A DNA stretch of 64,000 nucleotides. Origin: Alphaproteobacteria bacterium UBA6411 (GTDB lineage: Bacteria > Pseudomonadota > Alphaproteobacteria > CAAGCB01 > CAG-977). The notes under the pieces are model-generated. The model searched no databases and was not told the origin of the DNA. It was given only the letters and a program-made list of their open reading frames with translations. The translations under genes and the position numbers were made by a program. The stretch covers positions 26,514 through 90,513 of the forward strand of contig DJPN01000013.1 in assembly GCA_002438565.1 (NCBI GenBank), written 5' to 3'. Within the stretch, counting starts at the first letter, position 1, and each line of letters opens with the position of its first letter. This document shows, one piece after another, positions 1 to 8,021 of this stretch.

Positions 1-1
1 G

Positions 2-544
2 GTTCCCGCCGCTTCGTCCGCGGTTGCCGAACTGCCCGCGGCGTTGGAAAACGTCGAGGATTTAACGCCGTTCGTCGTCGGTTCGGACAGTAAAACTTCC
101 GCCCCCGGAACGCGGCTGGACGGCGAACTGAAACGCACGACTTTTCAAACAGCGCCGCTGAAGCGTTCACCTTACAACATGTCCGAAGCCCGCGCAAAAC
201 GCCGTGAAGAGGCTTTGGCGCAAAGGGAACTGAAAAGCGTCAAAGATGAAAAACTGTTTCCGATGAACACGGCGGCGCGTTTCCGCGGCAACACTTCGGG
301 CATAGCGGCGCAATCCGTTTTGCAAAAGCCCGTCAGCCTGTCCCCCGTCGACGTCAGCGCGATAAAAGCGCAGGCGGGGTCGACCGAAGGATATCCGCGC
401 GACACTTTGCCGAGCGCGAGCAACGAGCAGACTTCCGCCGCCGCCGCGTGGTTCCCCGAAGCGATGACCCGCCAGCTGGACGCGTACGAAGCGATGAAAA
501 AAGTTCAAGCGGCGCAGCAATCCCGAACCGACGTCAGCATTTAG
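2..544 (+). CDS. Unidentified protein, 5' end outside the window
   Basis: The reading frame is open from the left edge, with no stop before the TAG at 542-544, so this is the C-terminal ~180 residues of a longer protein. An internal TTG at 44 could serve as a start, but no Shine-Dalgarno sequence precedes it. The visible part is Ala/Ser/Lys-rich with no membrane segment, looks poorly ordered, and has a basic stretch (SEARAKRREEALAQREL) likely to be helical. I do not recognise a family. Its last 11 bases overlap the 3' end of the convergent transporter gene. Coding potential is supported by the long open frame and by codon use like that of its neighbours. Confidence 0.55.
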   Translation, partial: VPAASSAVAELPAALENVEDLTPFVVGSDSKTSAPGTRLDGELKRTTFQTAPLKRSPYNMSEARAKRREEALAQRELKSVKDEKLFPMNTAARFRGNTSGIAAQSVLQKPVSLSPVDVSAIKAQAGSTEGYPRDTLPSASNEQTSAAAAWFPEAMTRQLDAYEAMKKVQAAQQSRTDVSI

Positions 545-1877
545 GCGCAAAGTACGCGTTTCGTTCGATTTCGGCGGCTTCCGCGGCGTCTTTGCGATCC
601 TGCGGATTTTCGCTTTGCGCCGTGATTTGAATTTCACGCAAATAACTGCGGCGGATGCGGAATGTGAAAAACAGCCACACGCCTGCGAACACCGTTCCCG
701 CATAGGGCAAGATTTGCAGTGTTTCGCGGCTGTCGAACTTTGCAATCGCCATAATCGTCAGCGATCCGATTACGCCGCCCAGCGGGTTGATGACGCCTTC
801 CAGCAAAGTGCGGATTTTTCCGCGCACGTCGGCGGCGAACACGTTGAACGACATGGATACGGAATTGGCTTGAACCGACATGCCGATAAGCGTTTGCATA
901 AACATCATTGCCACGATGGGGGGCAGTCCGGGGGTGAAAATCAGCAAAACAAAGCCTGCGATTTGCGATGCGGGCAAAAACATAAAGCCGTTTGCGACGC
1001 CGACTTTTTTCAATATTTTCGCCCCCAAAAACAACTGGACGAACAGCGCCGTAAAGTTGACCGCGCCCGTGTACGCGCCATAGAACGACGCCATCTGTTC
1101 ACTGGTGGCGTAGGTTTTCCGCAACGTTCCCGCATAACAGAAATCGACAATCGTGCAGACCAGCCAGAACGACATGAACACAACGCTTAAATCGCGGGCA
1201 AAAGCGGATTTTTTGTAATGGCGGAAACCGTCTTTGAAGTTTTCAATCAGCTCTTTTTTGTCAACGCGCACGGCGGAGGTGTCGTTCAGCCGTTCGACAA
1301 TGCGGTTCAAAACAAAGGTTGCCGCAATCGCCAGAGCGATGCACCCGCCCCACGACCAAATCAACGCTTCCGTCGGAAAATGTTTGGGGATGAAGTGCGC
1401 CGCGCCGCCGCCCGTCATATTGCCGACAAGAGGGGCCGTCGCCAAAAAAGGATAGACGTTCGCGCCGCTTTTCGGGGAAAAGGTATTGTTAATCAAATTC
1501 CATGTCTGAATGATGTACACGGACGGCACGGCGATAATCAGCATCGCCAGCAAAATCAGCAAAGTTTTGAACGTTTCCGCACCGAAAGAGGATTCTGCCG
1601 ACAAAACAAGCAAATCCAATCCCAAAATCGCGATAAAGGAAACAAACGAAAGCTGAATCAGTTTTTCATTGCTGAAAACATCGGCGAAAAACATCAGCCC
1701 CGTATTCAGTGCGAACCCGCCCAAGGCTGAATACAAAAAGAAATCCGTCAAAGATTCCGCCCCGATTTTTTCAATCAGCACGGCATAAACGCCGGCCCAC
1801 CCAGCGCTGTGTCCGAAATTGATTAAAAACAGAACCAGCCAGAAAAAAGCGACGGAAAGCGCAAAACGTTTTGTCAT
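534..1877 (-). CDS. MFS-type 12-TM transporter, ATP/ADP translocase-like
   Basis: A 447-residue, very hydrophobic protein with about 12 membrane segments. The region RGKIRTLLEGVINPLGG, near residue 350, resembles the conserved loop of MFS proteins related to the Npt/Tlc nucleotide carriers; this assignment is by general pattern only. The ATG at 1877 overlaps the stop of the upstream glycosidase gene (ATGA), so the two are co-translated. That context would equally suit uptake of a sugar released by the glycosidase. If it is a true ATP/ADP exchanger it would point to an intracellular lifestyle, but I cannot show that from sequence alone. The C-terminus is short, charged and cytoplasmic. Confidence 0.5.
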   Translation of the reverse strand: MTKRFALSVAFFWLVLFLINFGHSAGWAGVYAVLIEKIGAESLTDFFLYSALGGFALNTGLMFFADVFSNEKLIQLSFVSFIAILGLDLLVLSAESSFGAETFKTLLILLAMLIIAVPSVYIIQTWNLINNTFSPKSGANVYPFLATAPLVGNMTGGGAAHFIPKHFPTEALIWSWGGCIALAIAATFVLNRIVERLNDTSAVRVDKKELIENFKDGFRHYKKSAFARDLSVVFMSFWLVCTIVDFCYAGTLRKTYATSEQMASFYGAYTGAVNFTALFVQLFLGAKILKKVGVANGFMFLPASQIAGFVLLIFTPGLPPIVAMMFMQTLIGMSVQANSVSMSFNVFAADVRGKIRTLLEGVINPLGGVIGSLTIMAIAKFDSRETLQILPYAGTVFAGVWLFFTFRIRRSYLREIQITAQSENPQDRKDAAEAAEIERNAYFAPKC

Positions 1878-4429
1878 TTGATTTCCAGCCAATCCGACAG
1901 GGTATCGGGCGCATAGTCTTTATCGGGAAATGCGGTCAGCCGTTCGACAATCGGCACGGGTTTGTCCGCGGGCGGCGTGTCGCCCCAATTTCCGCCCGCG
2001 CTCCAAACAAAGGGAGCGACTTTGATTTTTTTGCCGTCGTACGCTTTCCGCGACAAAAGCGCGTAAAAGGCGTCATCCGTTTCGTAAATAAGCGCTTTGT
2101 CAGATTCCGCGACGCCCATGGTTCTTATGTCGTTGATTTGCGTTTGAAAACGCCCTGTTTTGATGTGCCGTTCAAACAGAACAAGCGCATTGAACGGTTC
2201 GACGGACGAAACCGCGGGCAACCGCCAGAACGATATGGCTTGCGGTTGCTTCGGCTGAGGAATGTTGTTTAACAGCAGAACAAGGTCCAGCCCGTTGTTC
2301 GGCGGCAAAACGTATCCTGCTTTGTCGATTTTGAAATACAGGAAGTTGTCGTCTTTTCCCGCCCAAAAGGCGCGCAGTCCCTCGTTTTTCGGATTTTCGG
2401 CGTATTTTTTCAATTTATCCGCAAAAGCTTCGCGGTTTGTCAGCCGTTCGTAACCGAAACGGACGGGTGTCGAGGTGTTGAAAACGGCGACAGTGTTGTA
2501 AGTGTAAACCGGAATCAGCACATCCGCCGTTTTCGTGTCGATTTGTTGCGTGAATGTCGGAATGAAGCCGTCTGAAACTTCTTCAAAAATCGACAAGGGG
2601 ACGACGCCTTGCCCTTGTTTCAAGCGCAGAAAGCGTTCGGCGTTGCTGTCGTTCAGCCGATAAGCGGTGCGGGCTTCGCCGACGGTTTCGGAATCGACGG
2701 GAACGTTTTTCACGGGCATTTGTTTGGGATTCGGCGGGGTCAGAAGATCGGTGTCCGCCGCCGTGATTTCAAAGACATAAGTATGATATGGCCTTAAACC
2801 GTCGGCGGTCAGCCTGTCGCCCGCATGCGTCAGTGCCAGCGGTTTTCCGAACAGCTGGCGGATTTTTGTTTTATCTGTAAAAATCGGCAGGGAAGCCGAA
2901 AAATCGTTCGGGGACGGTGACAGGTTCAAAATGGTCAAAGCCGCGTTTTTGCCGTGGGCGGTCAAGTAAGCGTATACTTTGTCGTTCCCCGCGGGCAAAG
3001 AGTGACGAACGCCTTTGAAAAAATACTGCGGATAGTCGTTTTTCAATTTCAGCAAAGCGCGGTAATGATTCAGCAGGGATGTTTTCGATTCTTCCTGCTT
3101 TTTGACATTTTGCAACAAGTAATCGTCCGTAATCGGAATAACGGGGCTGTCGGATGTTGTAAAACCGCCGTTTTCGGAATCGTCCCATGCCATTGACGCC
3201 AAAGTCGCATGAAACCATTTGTCTTTGAATTCATCGAAAGACGTAAACCCTTTGATGCCGATTTCATCGCCCGCGTACAGCTTGACATGGGCGGGAGTCA
3301 AAATCAGCAGTGACGCCGCCAGTTTCAGCTGCTCGTCCGTCGGATGCGACAAACGCGTCGCTATGCGCGCGCCGTCGTGGTCGGAATGATAGACCAGACG
3401 GTCCCGCAGTTTCGTTGTTTTGAACACTTCCGCATTATCAAAAAACGAATGCAGATACGGCGCCGAATACAGCTGATTGATATCCGTTTCCATATAGGGG
3501 TAGATGTCGTTGATGAACGTCGAATCAAACATCAAATCGAACATTTCCCTGTTCGGGGCGACATACTCGATATCGTTCGGGATGGGAATTGTTTCGGCGA
3601 TTAACACTTTGTCCGTGCCGTATTTTTCGGTGATATGACGGCGCACGCGTTTCCAAAATTCAAAATTTTCGGGCTGATGATATTGTTTGTCCTGTCCCGC
3701 GCCGTTGATAAACAAGTGTTTTGTCGCGTCAATGCGGAACCCGTCAACGCCCAAATCCAGCCAAAAGTCAATGACGGACAGGATATAATCCCGCACTGCG
3801 GGATTGTGGTAATCCAGATACGGCGAAGCCCCCCACAGCGAATAGTAATATCCGCCGAACGGCAAGGGCTTCCACGCTTTCGATTCAAACTGTTCGCTGT
3901 AGTCGTTGAAGTTCATCCAGTCGCCGGCGGGGATTTCATCGGCACGGATAATCCAGTCTTTGTACGGGCTGTCGGGATTGTGCAGAATGTCTTGGAAAAA
4001 AGGATGCTGCACGGAAAAAACCGTTGTGATGAAGTCCAAAACGACATGAATGTCCCGTTTGTGCGCTTCCTTGACCAGCTTTTTAAAGTCGTCAATCGTG
4101 CCGTAATCGGGGTGGATGTTTTTGAAATCCGTGATTTCATAGCCGTAATGGCTGCGCGGCATGTCGGGATTGTTCAAAGCGGGCGTAATCGGCAGCATGT
4201 GCAGCGTGTTGACGTTCAAGCTTTTGATATAATCCAGCTTTTCAGTCAGTCCCTTAAGGTCGCCCTTGCCGTCGTTGTTCGCGTCAAAGAAGCTTTTGAC
4301 CAGAACATGGTACATGGAAATCGTTTCATACCACGGATATTTCGGTTTGGCGGAGGCGAAAAAGAAAAGCGCGCTGAAAACCAAGGCGCAAACAGCCGTT
4401 AAACAAACGATTTTCCGTTTTAAAAGCAT
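1874..4429 (-). CDS. Secreted GH13 alpha-amylase-family glycosidase
   Basis: An 851-residue protein. The start at 4429 gives a basic N-terminus and a hydrophobic export segment (residues 7-27), so it is probably periplasmic or membrane-anchored. The GH13 barrel spans about residues 32-530. Visible landmarks are GVDGFRIDATKH with the nucleophile D234, VLIAETIP with the general acid E279, and YHSDHDGAR with the transition-state Asp near 352. The usual region I DxVxNH reads DFITTV (132-137), so the Asn-His pair is missing. The last ~250 residues form an extra C-terminal region that may be a glucodextranase-like beta module (weak). It probably hydrolyses or transfers alpha-glucans. It is the first gene of a two-gene unit with the downstream transporter. 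Confidence 0.85.
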   Translation of the reverse strand: MLLKRKIVCLTAVCALVFSALFFFASAKPKYPWYETISMYHVLVKSFFDANNDGKGDLKGLTEKLDYIKSLNVNTLHMLPITPALNNPDMPRSHYGYEITDFKNIHPDYGTIDDFKKLVKEAHKRDIHVVLDFITTVFSVQHPFFQDILHNPDSPYKDWIIRADEIPAGDWMNFNDYSEQFESKAWKPLPFGGYYYSLWGASPYLDYHNPAVRDYILSVIDFWLDLGVDGFRIDATKHLFINGAGQDKQYHQPENFEFWKRVRRHITEKYGTDKVLIAETIPIPNDIEYVAPNREMFDLMFDSTFINDIYPYMETDINQLYSAPYLHSFFDNAEVFKTTKLRDRLVYHSDHDGARIATRLSHPTDEQLKLAASLLILTPAHVKLYAGDEIGIKGFTSFDEFKDKWFHATLASMAWDDSENGGFTTSDSPVIPITDDYLLQNVKKQEESKTSLLNHYRALLKLKNDYPQYFFKGVRHSLPAGNDKVYAYLTAHGKNAALTILNLSPSPNDFSASLPIFTDKTKIRQLFGKPLALTHAGDRLTADGLRPYHTYVFEITAADTDLLTPPNPKQMPVKNVPVDSETVGEARTAYRLNDSNAERFLRLKQGQGVVPLSIFEEVSDGFIPTFTQQIDTKTADVLIPVYTYNTVAVFNTSTPVRFGYERLTNREAFADKLKKYAENPKNEGLRAFWAGKDDNFLYFKIDKAGYVLPPNNGLDLVLLLNNIPQPKQPQAISFWRLPAVSSVEPFNALVLFERHIKTGRFQTQINDIRTMGVAESDKALIYETDDAFYALLSRKAYDGKKIKVAPFVWSAGGNWGDTPPADKPVPIVERLTAFPDKDYAPDTLSDWLEIK

Positions 4430-4497
4430 AAAAATCCCGATCCGTTGAATTAAGAACGGTTCAAGGATAAACAATCGGCCGAGTAACTGCAAACGAT

Positions 4498-4524
4498 AAA
4501 AAAGAAAAAGCCGAAAAATCGGCT
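4498..4524 (-). terminator. Rho-independent terminator after the pirin-like gene
   Basis: On the minus strand a perfect 6-bp stem (AGCCGA/TCGGCT, 4509-4524, loop TTTT) is followed by a T-rich run. It lies just downstream of the pirin-like stop and separates that gene from the glycosidase gene. Confidence 0.75.
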
Positions 4525-4534
4525 TCGGCTTTTT

Positions 4535-5242
4535 TTAAGAAAACATTTCAAAAATCAGAACATTGGTCTGCGCTTCCAACGCTTTGATTTCGGCGACGCC
4601 CATTTCATCCGTGATGGCCAGACCGTCGCCCGCTTTCAAATACAGTGAATTGACTTCCGCACTGCCTTGGGCGATTTGAACCCAAATCATGCGTCCCATG
4701 CTCAAATTGAATAAGACGGGGCGCGCTTCTTCCAAAACCGATTGATAGATGTTCATGTTTTGGTTGATGTGAAGCGAATCTTTTTTTCCGCCCTGCGACA
4801 CAATCAGACAGATGTTGTTGTACAAATCCGAACGCTGGAATGTTTTGAGTTCGTAGTCGGGCAGCAGGTTCTTTTTGTCGGGAATTATCCAAATGTGCAA
4901 AACGTGCGCCGGTTTGGTCAGCGACGGATTGTATTCGCTGTGAATGACCCCCGTTCCCGCCGTCAGCCGCTGGATTTCCCCCGGCAGCAGCAAAGCTTTG
5001 TTGTCCATGTTGTCTTTGTATTCCAAACTGCCCGACAGCATGACGGTTACAATTTCCACGTTGTCGTTGCGGTGGGCGGCAAAGCCTTCCTTGGGGGCGA
5101 TGATGTCGTCGTTGATGACGCGCAAATCGCCGAATCCCATTTGCGCGGGGTCGTAATAGTCCGCAAACGAAAAAGTGTGACGGCTGTTCAGCCAGCCGAG
5201 TTTTGTCGTTCCGCGGTCGTTTGTCGATCGAAGCTGCAACAT
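4535..5242 (-). CDS. Pirin-family bicupin protein (YhhW-like)
   Basis: A 235-residue cytoplasmic protein of the pirin/quercetin 2,3-dioxygenase-like family. The N-terminal cupin holds the typical motifs LGWLNSRHTFSFADYYD, GFAAHRNDNVEIVT and GTGVIHSEYN, which carry the His/His/His/Glu metal site. The second cupin (about 130-235) is more divergent, as usual for YhhW-like members. The start at 5242 was chosen because a strong Shine-Dalgarno (AAAGGAGGG) lies just upstream; the open frame extends further but into the neighbouring terminator. The biological substrate is unknown; E. coli YhhW can oxidise quercetin in vitro. The gene is monocistronic, flanked by terminators on both sides. Confidence 0.88.
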   Translation of the reverse strand: MLQLRSTNDRGTTKLGWLNSRHTFSFADYYDPAQMGFGDLRVINDDIIAPKEGFAAHRNDNVEIVTVMLSGSLEYKDNMDNKALLLPGEIQRLTAGTGVIHSEYNPSLTKPAHVLHIWIIPDKKNLLPDYELKTFQRSDLYNNICLIVSQGGKKDSLHINQNMNIYQSVLEEARPVLFNLSMGRMIWVQIAQGSAEVNSLYLKAGDGLAITDEMGVAEIKALEAQTNVLIFEMFS

Positions 5243-5311
5243 GCGTATCCCTCCTTTCACTTTAATGAACATAGAAGCAACGCTGCCGCGCGGCAAGCTG
5301 ACCGATGGATG

Positions 5312-5340
5312 AAAAAAGGGAGGCTTGACACCTCCCTTTT
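5312..5340 (-). terminator. Rho-independent terminator after nhaA
   Basis: A 10-bp inverted repeat (AAAAGGGAGG, loop of 7, CCTCCCTTTT) lies four bases beyond the nhaA stop, with a T run on the minus strand. Confidence 0.85.
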
Positions 5341-5343
5341 CAG

Positions 5344-6579
5344 TTATTCCGCAGGGGAAACCGTTTTTTTCGTCAGCTTGAAATACAGCTTTTGCAGCTG
5401 TCTGCCGTAGCGGAACACGACCGCGCCGAACAAAGCCGACAGCACCGAACCGCAAATGACGCCCAGACGGATTTCCTGCTGCATCGCTTCGCCGGGCAAA
5501 GCCAGCTTGCCCACGAACAAGGCCATGGTGAAGCCGATGCCCGCGACCACCGCGACGCCGTACAAATCCAACAATGTAACCGTTTTCGGAAACGACGCGA
5601 TTTTCATTTTAATCAACGCCCACGTCGTAAAGAAAATACCGACTTGCTTGCCCAGGAACAGCCCCAGAATAATGCCGATGGTCAGCGTATGCGTGAACGT
5701 CGTCAGCGTGACCCCGCCCAGATACAGTCCCGCGCTGGCAAAAGCGAACACGGGCAAAATCAAAAAGTCAACCCACGGCTTCAGCACTTTCATCAGCCGG
5801 TTCAGCGGCGATTCGCCCGTGCTTTTGACGCGCATCGGATACGCCATGGCGACGACGACGCCCGCAATCGTCGTGTGAATTCCGCCGTTCAAGAAGCAAT
5901 ACCACAAAACGACGCCCATAATCAGATACGGCAGGAAGTTCGTAACCTGCATTTTGTTCAGCAAATACAGCACGAAACAGGCAATGCACGCAAATCCCAG
6001 CAGGGACAGGTAAACGCCTTGGTTATAGAACAGGGCAATAATGATAATCGCGCCCAAATCGTCGAAAATCGCAATCGCCAGCAAAAAGATTTTGGCGGCT
6101 TGCGGGACTTGGCGGCCGACCAGCATCAGCACGCAAATCGCAAAAGCAATATCGGTCGCGGTCGGAATCGCCCATCCGTTCATATAGGGCGACCCGCGGT
6201 TGGCAATCGCGTAAATAATCGCGGGGCAGCAAATCCCGCCCAAAGCCGCCAGACACGGAACCAGCACTTGACGGATGTCGGACAAAAAGCCTTCGGTCAT
6301 TTCGCGTTTCAGCTCCAACCCGACCTGCAGAAAAAAGAACACCATCAAAACGTCGTTGACCCACCATTCAATCGATTTTGTGAACATGGCTGTTCCGACG
6401 CCGAGTGTTACCTGCGTTTCCAAAAAATGTTCGACAGGGTAGCGCGCGGCGGTGTTGGCGCAAACAATGGCGGCAATCATGGCAAAAATCATAATCAAGC
6501 CGCTGGTGGCTTCGTTATTGATGATTTTTTCAAACCATTGTCTGGAAAAAACTTTGGTTTTGACGGTTTCGGATGTCAT
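5344..6579 (-). CDS. nhaA: NhaA-type Na+/H+ antiporter
   Basis: A 411-residue, 11-12 TM inner-membrane protein matching NhaA over its full length. Characteristic stretches are GWAIPTATDIAFAICVL and AIAIFDDLGAIIIIALF, which hold the paired Asp residues of the ion site. In E. coli NhaA the exchange is one Na+ out for two H+ in. The start at 6579 has an AGAGGGAG Shine-Dalgarno, and an upstream ATG is less well placed. With the Na+-pumping oxaloacetate decarboxylase a few genes upstream, it suggests a cell with an active sodium cycle. The gene stands alone, with an intergenic gap to the TPR-methyltransferase and its own terminator. Confidence 0.96.
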   Translation of the reverse strand: MTSETVKTKVFSRQWFEKIINNEATSGLIMIFAMIAAIVCANTAARYPVEHFLETQVTLGVGTAMFTKSIEWWVNDVLMVFFFLQVGLELKREMTEGFLSDIRQVLVPCLAALGGICCPAIIYAIANRGSPYMNGWAIPTATDIAFAICVLMLVGRQVPQAAKIFLLAIAIFDDLGAIIIIALFYNQGVYLSLLGFACIACFVLYLLNKMQVTNFLPYLIMGVVLWYCFLNGGIHTTIAGVVVAMAYPMRVKSTGESPLNRLMKVLKPWVDFLILPVFAFASAGLYLGGVTLTTFTHTLTIGIILGLFLGKQVGIFFTTWALIKMKIASFPKTVTLLDLYGVAVVAGIGFTMALFVGKLALPGEAMQQEIRLGVICGSVLSALFGAVVFRYGRQLQKLYFKLTKKTVSPAE

Positions 6580-6650
6580 GTCTCCCTCTTTCGTGAAAAT
6601 AATGGTCAAGTGCGCTATTATTAAGGATTTTTTCCCAAAAACGCAAGCTG

Positions 6651-8021
6651 TTAAATTTTTCGCGCCGCAATCAACAGCCCCGCAACAGGTTCGTTCAATT
6701 CCTTGCGCAGTTCAACGCGGGAAAGCGCATCAATCTTGAAGCCTGTCAGCGTTTTTCGGATATAGTTTTCCCCGTGGATGAACCGTCCCGACAGCTCCAT
6801 TTCGTATAAATCGGGATGCGCCGTGTTCTCGGATACGGTAAAAACGAAACGTCCGCCTGTCTTCAGTGATTTTTTTACGTTTTCAAAAACAGCGGACAAA
6901 TCGCCCAAATACGTCAAAACATCCGCGCTGACAACCAAATCGAATGAGCTTTCGCGGGAAAAAGCGGTGATGTCGGCTTGGACGAGTTCGTCGTAAAGGC
7001 CGCGTTCGCGCGCTTTCGCCAGCATGCCGTCGGACAAATCCACCCCTGTCAGACGGGACGGTTTCAGCCGTTTGCAAAGTTCGACGCCGCACAACCCCGT
7101 TCCGCATCCCAAATCCAAAGCGGCAGGGTGATTCGGGACACTTTCAGCCGCCGTTTGCGCAATTAAAGCAGGGGCTTGATAATCCAATCCCGCCAGCACG
7201 GAATCAAAAGAGTCGGCAAAAGCGTCAAACAGTTCGGAAACGTAATCAGCCGCCGCGCGTTTTGCAGGATTCAGCCTGTCCGCCGTTTTCAAGGTGTGCA
7301 AAGCGACGGGATTGTTCGGAAAAGCTGTCAACCAATCATCCAGCAGGGGCGCGATGTCCCGATTGTTCAACAGCATGTTGTACAGGCATCCGCCCAAAGT
7401 GATATGCAGAACGGGCGTTTCGCGGATTTTCAGCAAGCGCAGATAAGCGCGCGCCGCTTCGTCGAATTTTTCGGCTTTTTCCAAAACGCCGGCAAAAGCG
7501 TACAGCACGTCTTCATCCGCGGAATTTCGTTTGCCAAGCTTCGCGTAAATCGCTTCCGCTTCGTCCAAACGGTTCAGCTCCGCCAAGGCGTTGGCTTTGT
7601 TGAATAAAATCAAAGCGTCCTCGGGGGCGTTTTTTTCGGCGGCTTCATATGACGCAAGCGCGGCGGCGAAGTCCTCTTTCATCATGAGAAAGTTTCCGCG
7701 ATGAATCAAAGCGTTGACGTTTTGCGCGTCGCGTTTCAATGCTTCGGCGCACGCTGACAAACCGTCGTTAATTCGGAGCTGTTCATAGTAAACGCCCGCC
7801 AGATTCGCCCATGGCAGGGAATCCGTTTTGTCGGTTTTCGCGGCGGCCAGATACGCGGCGACGGCGTCGTCGATTTTTTTCATTCCGAACAGCGCGTTTC
7901 CTTTCCCGATAAGGAACGGCGCGTCTTGCGGATTGCCCGCCAGAGCGTTTTCACACAGCCTTAGGGCGGTTTCGTAATCCCCCGTTTGGTTGGCCGCGTT
8001 GATGTCGTCGATAAGGCTCAT
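6651..8021 (-). CDS. TPR repeat protein with C-terminal SAM methyltransferase (paralogue 2)
   Basis: A 456-residue fusion. The first ~220 residues are helical TPR-like repeats (for example GNPQDAPFLIGKGNALFGMK). Residues ~300-456 are a class I SAM-dependent methyltransferase with ALDLGCGTGLCGVELC as motif I, LTGVDLSDGML as the acidic ribose-binding strand, and SFDLVVSADVLTYLGDL as motif IV. The substrate is unknown; related alphaproteobacterial proteins are annotated only as TPR/methyltransferase (COG4976-like). Its ATG overlaps the stop of the upstream paralogue (ATGA), so it is the last gene of a run beginning with oadG. The linker between the two domains, with LFDAFADSFDSVLAGLDY, is shared with the paralogue. 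Confidence 0.82.
   Translation of the reverse strand: MSLIDDINAANQTGDYETALRLCENALAGNPQDAPFLIGKGNALFGMKKIDDAVAAYLAAAKTDKTDSLPWANLAGVYYEQLRINDGLSACAEALKRDAQNVNALIHRGNFLMMKEDFAAALASYEAAEKNAPEDALILFNKANALAELNRLDEAEAIYAKLGKRNSADEDVLYAFAGVLEKAEKFDEAARAYLRLLKIRETPVLHITLGGCLYNMLLNNRDIAPLLDDWLTAFPNNPVALHTLKTADRLNPAKRAAADYVSELFDAFADSFDSVLAGLDYQAPALIAQTAAESVPNHPAALDLGCGTGLCGVELCKRLKPSRLTGVDLSDGMLAKARERGLYDELVQADITAFSRESSFDLVVSADVLTYLGDLSAVFENVKKSLKTGGRFVFTVSENTAHPDLYEMELSGRFIHGENYIRKTLTGFKIDALSRVELRKELNEPVAGLLIAARKI

Noticed and set aside
5312..5340. Inverted repeat considered as an insertion-sequence end
   Set aside because: It is a compact hairpin with a T run at the end of nhaA, with no transposase or target duplication nearby: a terminator.
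5392..6624. A 410-residue open frame antisense to nhaA
   Set aside because: Gln/Arg/Asn-rich composition and no homologous motif; NhaA is unambiguous on the other strand.
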